From positions 1-31,475 of the forward strand of contig CAZXCK010000036.1 of NCBI GenBank assembly GCA_964639225.1: DNA of 31,475 nucleotides, read 5' to 3'. A model generated the notes under the pieces. The model saw nothing but the letters and a program-made list of their open reading frames with translations. It was not told where the DNA came from and did no database searches. Position numbers and translations under genes: made by a program. This document shows, piece by piece, positions 29,239 to 31,475 of the stretch (position 1 is its first letter; each line of letters opens with the position of its first letter). This DNA is from CAZXCK01 sp964639225 (lineage in GTDB: Bacteria > Chloroflexota > Anaerolineae > Aggregatilineales > Phototrophicaceae).

Positions 29239-30492
29239 ATGAAGATACTCGGCCTCACCCCTGGAGAACTCATCGGACGCGCGCTGATCTATCTGCTGCT
29301 GACCGGTTTTGCGCTGTTCATGATCTTTCCGTTCCTGTATATGCTATCGACGTCGCTCAAAACATCCAACGACGTCTTCCGCTATCCGCCGCAGTTGTTC
29401 CCGCTCAGCTCGGAAGTCGTTGAAGTGGATGGCGATGAACTACCGGTCTTCCGCATCGAGGTGGATGGCGAGCTGCGCGATATGGTCGCCACCGGCGAGA
29501 AGGTGCCGTCGGTATTCTTTACGTCGCTGGAACTGCTCAACGTCGATGACAAGCGCGCCAGTGAGGTGGTGATCGCGCTGCCTCGCGCTGAAGTCGAAGA
29601 GGGTATCGGCGCTCGCCCGACCGGTGAGACGATCACCCGTACCACCAGCGCGGGCCGCGAAGAGAACTTCGATGAGTATATCGTTACCGTAGACGGCGAC
29701 GAACTGACGCTGGTCGAGGCTTATCGTGGCTCGCTCGATGAATTTGTCGATGTGGACAATCCCGACGTACTGGGCTACGCTTTCGCCCGCAGCGCGGAAC
29801 GTGCCGAATTCATTGACTTCCAGTTTGCCAACTACGAAAACGTCTTCGCGCTCAATCTGGATCGCGCGCTGGTCAATACCACGCTGGTTACACTTTCGGT
29901 AGTGGCTGGACAGTTGGTCACGTCGATTTTTGGTGGCTATGCGTTTAGCCGGGTGGAGTTCCGGGGGCGGGATACGCTCTTCCTGCTGTACCTGGGTTCG
30001 ATCATGATTCCGTTCGTGGTGCTGATTATCCCCATGTACCGGCTGATGGTGATCCTCGGCTGGCAGGGCGCTATTGTGTCGCTCATCATCCCCTGGATTT
30101 TCACCGCCTACGGCACCTTCCTCATGCGCCAGTTCTTCATTACCATTCCGAAGGAGATCGAAGAGGCAGCCCTGATGGACGGCGCCAGCCGGTTCCGTAT
30201 TCTGTGGTATATCTTCGTGCCGCTGAGCAAGCCAGCCATCGCCACGCTGGCGATCTTCTCTTTCCTGTATGCCTGGAACAGCTTCCTGTGGCCGCTGCTC
30301 ATCATCGGCGAGGGCAACGAGCCGAATCACGTGCTGACGCTGGCGCTCATCCGCCTGTCGAATTCATTCGCCGACCAGCCCAACATCGTGCTCACGGGCG
30401 CTGCCATCGCCATTCTGCCGCCGGTTATCGTGTTCGTGCTGGCGCAGCGTTACTTTATCGAAGGGGTCGCCTCGGCTGGTGTGAAGGGATAG
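29239..30492 (+). CDS. Sugar ABC permease, MalG type, with a 140-residue extracytoplasmic insertion
   Basis: The C-terminal part, residues about 196-417, is a standard MalG-type permease: YENVFALNLDRALVNTTLVT, GGYAFSRVEFRGRD, the EAA loop PKEIEEAALMDGASRFRILWYIFVPLSKP at about 304-332, and the end QRYFIEGVASAGVKG. The first helix is at 12-37. Between that helix and YENVF lies an acidic, beta-rich insertion at about 56-195 that should face outside. It contains a short internal echo, VEVDGDELPVF at 61-71 and VTVDGDELTLV at 149-159. Normal members are about 280 residues; this one has 417. It follows the larger permease gene by 12 bases and is followed by a strong terminator. The insertion may dock the binding protein (inference). 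Confidence 0.9.
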   Translation: MKILGLTPGELIGRALIYLLLTGFALFMIFPFLYMLSTSLKTSNDVFRYPPQLFPLSSEVVEVDGDELPVFRIEVDGELRDMVATGEKVPSVFFTSLELLNVDDKRASEVVIALPRAEVEEGIGARPTGETITRTTSAGREENFDEYIVTVDGDELTLVEAYRGSLDEFVDVDNPDVLGYAFARSAERAEFIDFQFANYENVFALNLDRALVNTTLVTLSVVAGQLVTSIFGGYAFSRVEFRGRDTLFLLYLGSIMIPFVVLIIPMYRLMVILGWQGAIVSLIIPWIFTAYGTFLMRQFFITIPKEIEEAALMDGASRFRILWYIFVPLSKPAIATLAIFSFLYAWNSFLWPLLIIGEGNEPNHVLTLALIRLSNSFADQPNIVLTGAAIAILPPVIVFVLAQRYFIEGVASAGVKG

Positions 30493-30516
30493 CGACGAAC
30501 ACATAACAGATACCGG

Positions 30517-30553
30517 GCGCGGTGTGAGACGTTAATCTCGCACCGCGCTTTTT
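30517..30553 (+). terminator. Rho-independent terminator of the plus-strand sugar operon
   Basis: GCGCGGTGTGAGA at 30517-30529 pairs with TCTCGCACCGCGC at 30536-30548, with one G-T pair and a 6-base loop, and five T residues follow. It lies 25 bases after the last permease gene, so the operon carries no ATPase gene. Confidence 0.9.
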
Positions 30554-30589
30554 GTTGGCAATAGTGGTGTAATATTTCGCAAATGTCGG

Positions 30590-30614
30590 GATTCATGCGC
30601 GATTTAGATGAATC
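30590..30614 (+). promoter_or_regulatory. Inverted repeat upstream of the dehydrogenase gene
   Basis: GATTCAT at 30590-30596 and ATGAATC at 30608-30614 are perfect 7-base arms around an 11-base spacer. TATATT at 30623-30628 just downstream could be a -10 box, and the repeat then occupies the -35 region, suggesting an activator or repressor site. No proper -35 box is visible. The rest of the 220-base gap holds the terminator and nothing else I recognise. Confidence 0.4.
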
Positions 30615-30713
30615 GTGTAAAGTATATTGGGCAAGTTTACCAAACAGATACCGTCGCTAACCGTCGAGATAGAGATTTCTGAGCCTGTTGAATTATTGTT
30701 TACGAGGTGAGAT

Positions 30714-31475
30714 ATGACGTTGTTATCCGCAGAGCGACACTCCACGCAGCTTAATCATCAGACGTTGCTCGATATGTACCGCACTATGGTTCTCAGTCGC
30801 CGCCTGGACGAGCGCGCCTGGATGCTGCACCGTCAGGGCAAAATCGCTTTCCATGTCAGTGCCATCGGCCATGAGGGTTTGCAGGTGGCGGCGGCCTTCG
30901 CCATCAACCGGGGTGTGGACTACGTGCATCCCTACTACCGCGACCTGACCCTGTGCCTGGCGATCGGCATCACCCCGCTGGATTTTATGCTGAGTTTGTT
31001 CGGCAAAAATGGCGAGCCGTCAAGCGCCGCCCGGCAGATGCCCAGCCATTTCAGCTCGCGCCGCCTGAATATCGTCAGCGGCTCGTCGCCGGTGGCGACC
31101 CAGGTGCCGCAGGCGGCGGGGCTGGCCTTCGCCATCAAATACCGCCGCAAAGTCGGCCTGACTCCTGCTGATGCTGCCGACCAGCCCCGGCTGGCGCTCA
31201 CCTGCCTGGGCGAAGGTTCCACCAGCCAGGGTGAGTGGCACGAGGGCATGAACTGGGCCGGTGTCCATAAGCTGCCGTTTATCTGCCTGGTGCAGAACAA
31301 CATCTATGCCATTTCCGTGCCAATCGAACAGCAGATGGCTGTGCCCAACGTCGCCGACCGCGCCGCCGCATACGGCATGGAAGGCATCATTGTCGACGGC
31401 AACGACGTACTCGCCACCTACGACGCCATGCGCACCGCCGTCCAGCGCGCCTACGACGACGAAGGTCCGACACTG
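30714..31475 (+). CDS. 2-oxoacid dehydrogenase E1 alpha subunit, branched-chain type (partial)
   Basis: This is the thiamine-diphosphate-binding alpha subunit of a 2-oxoacid dehydrogenase complex, most like branched-chain 2-oxoacid dehydrogenase. The frame is cut by the window end after 254 codons. Seen: LLDMYRTMVLSRRLDERAW, GKIAFHVSAIGHEGLQVAAA, YYRDLTLCLAIG, RQMPSHFSS, and the cofactor motif GEGSTSQGEWHEGMNWAGVHKLP ending in LVQNNIYAISVP. The motif has GEG rather than the usual GDG, as I recall it does in Bacillus branched-chain enzymes. GAGGTGA precedes the ATG. The gene is separated from the sugar operon by a terminator, so it begins a new unit, and E1 beta and E2 genes would be expected just beyond the window. 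Confidence 0.9.
   Translation, partial: MTLLSAERHSTQLNHQTLLDMYRTMVLSRRLDERAWMLHRQGKIAFHVSAIGHEGLQVAAAFAINRGVDYVHPYYRDLTLCLAIGITPLDFMLSLFGKNGEPSSAARQMPSHFSSRRLNIVSGSSPVATQVPQAAGLAFAIKYRRKVGLTPADAADQPRLALTCLGEGSTSQGEWHEGMNWAGVHKLPFICLVQNNIYAISVPIEQQMAVPNVADRAAAYGMEGIIVDGNDVLATYDAMRTAVQRAYDDEGPTL

Noticed and set aside
1..31475. Search for tRNA, rRNA, CRISPR arrays, insertion-sequence ends, defence or toxin-antitoxin genes
   Set aside because: Nothing convincing was seen by eye; gaps are short and filled with promoters, terminators and repeats. A tRNAscan or Rfam run would settle the RNA question.

Overview
The window looks like chromosomal DNA of a Chloroflexota bacterium, probably of the Anaerolineae/Caldilineae type. 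Four things suggest this. There is a mevalonate route with isopentenyl phosphate kinase and a decarboxylase, a combination described for Roseiflexus. Exported proteins have Thr/Pro-rich linkers. A GT39-type membrane glycosyltransferase carries the C-terminal beta-sandwich common in this phylum. Sugar ABC operons and LacI regulators are abundant. The assignment is inferred from protein character and no marker gene was available. No rRNA, tRNA, CRISPR array, insertion sequence or phage gene was seen, and no gene-free stretch exceeds 300 bases.

Region 1 (1-4.2 kb, plus): a polyprenyl-phosphate-sugar-type glycosyltransferase that appears to be leaderless, an exported cyclophilin with an unknown C-terminal half, and a dual-specificity phosphatase. 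Region 2 (4.1-7.9 kb): a minus-strand operon of a UbiA-family phosphoribosyltransferase, mevalonate kinase and isopentenyl phosphate kinase, divergent from a (di)phosphomevalonate decarboxylase. Together these can convert mevalonate to IPP and attach a pentose phosphate to a polyprenyl carrier. Region 3 (7.9-11 kb): an RseP-like site-2 protease behind a strong promoter, a HEAT-repeat protein and a convergent SCP2-domain protein.

Region 4 (11.1-14.9 kb, plus): a translationally linked envelope module of an exported beta-propeller, a LysM/M23 lipoprotein and a membrane-anchored SH3b protein. Region 5 (15-16.3 kb, minus): a SufR-like Fe-S regulator followed by an A-type Fe-S carrier. Region 6 (16.3-17.9 kb): an exported WD40 protein with about eleven repeats.

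Region 7 (18-30.5 kb) is two divergent sugar-uptake operons. The minus one is lacI, binding protein, two permeases and an intracellular GH3 glycosidase. The plus one is lacI, binding protein, a 582-aa permease with an extra six-helix N-terminal domain, and a permease with a 140-residue extracytoplasmic insertion. The two lacI genes face each other across a gap holding two different near-perfect palindromes, one of which covers a clear sigma70 start site. Both operons have a strong hairpin between the binding-protein gene and the first permease gene, and neither encodes an ATPase. The window ends inside a branched-chain-type 2-oxoacid dehydrogenase E1 alpha gene.

The most unusual protein observation is the pair of enlarged permeases in the plus operon. 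The most testable DNA observations are the operator pair, the two intra-operon hairpins, the leaderless promoter and the palindrome in the cyclophilin leader.
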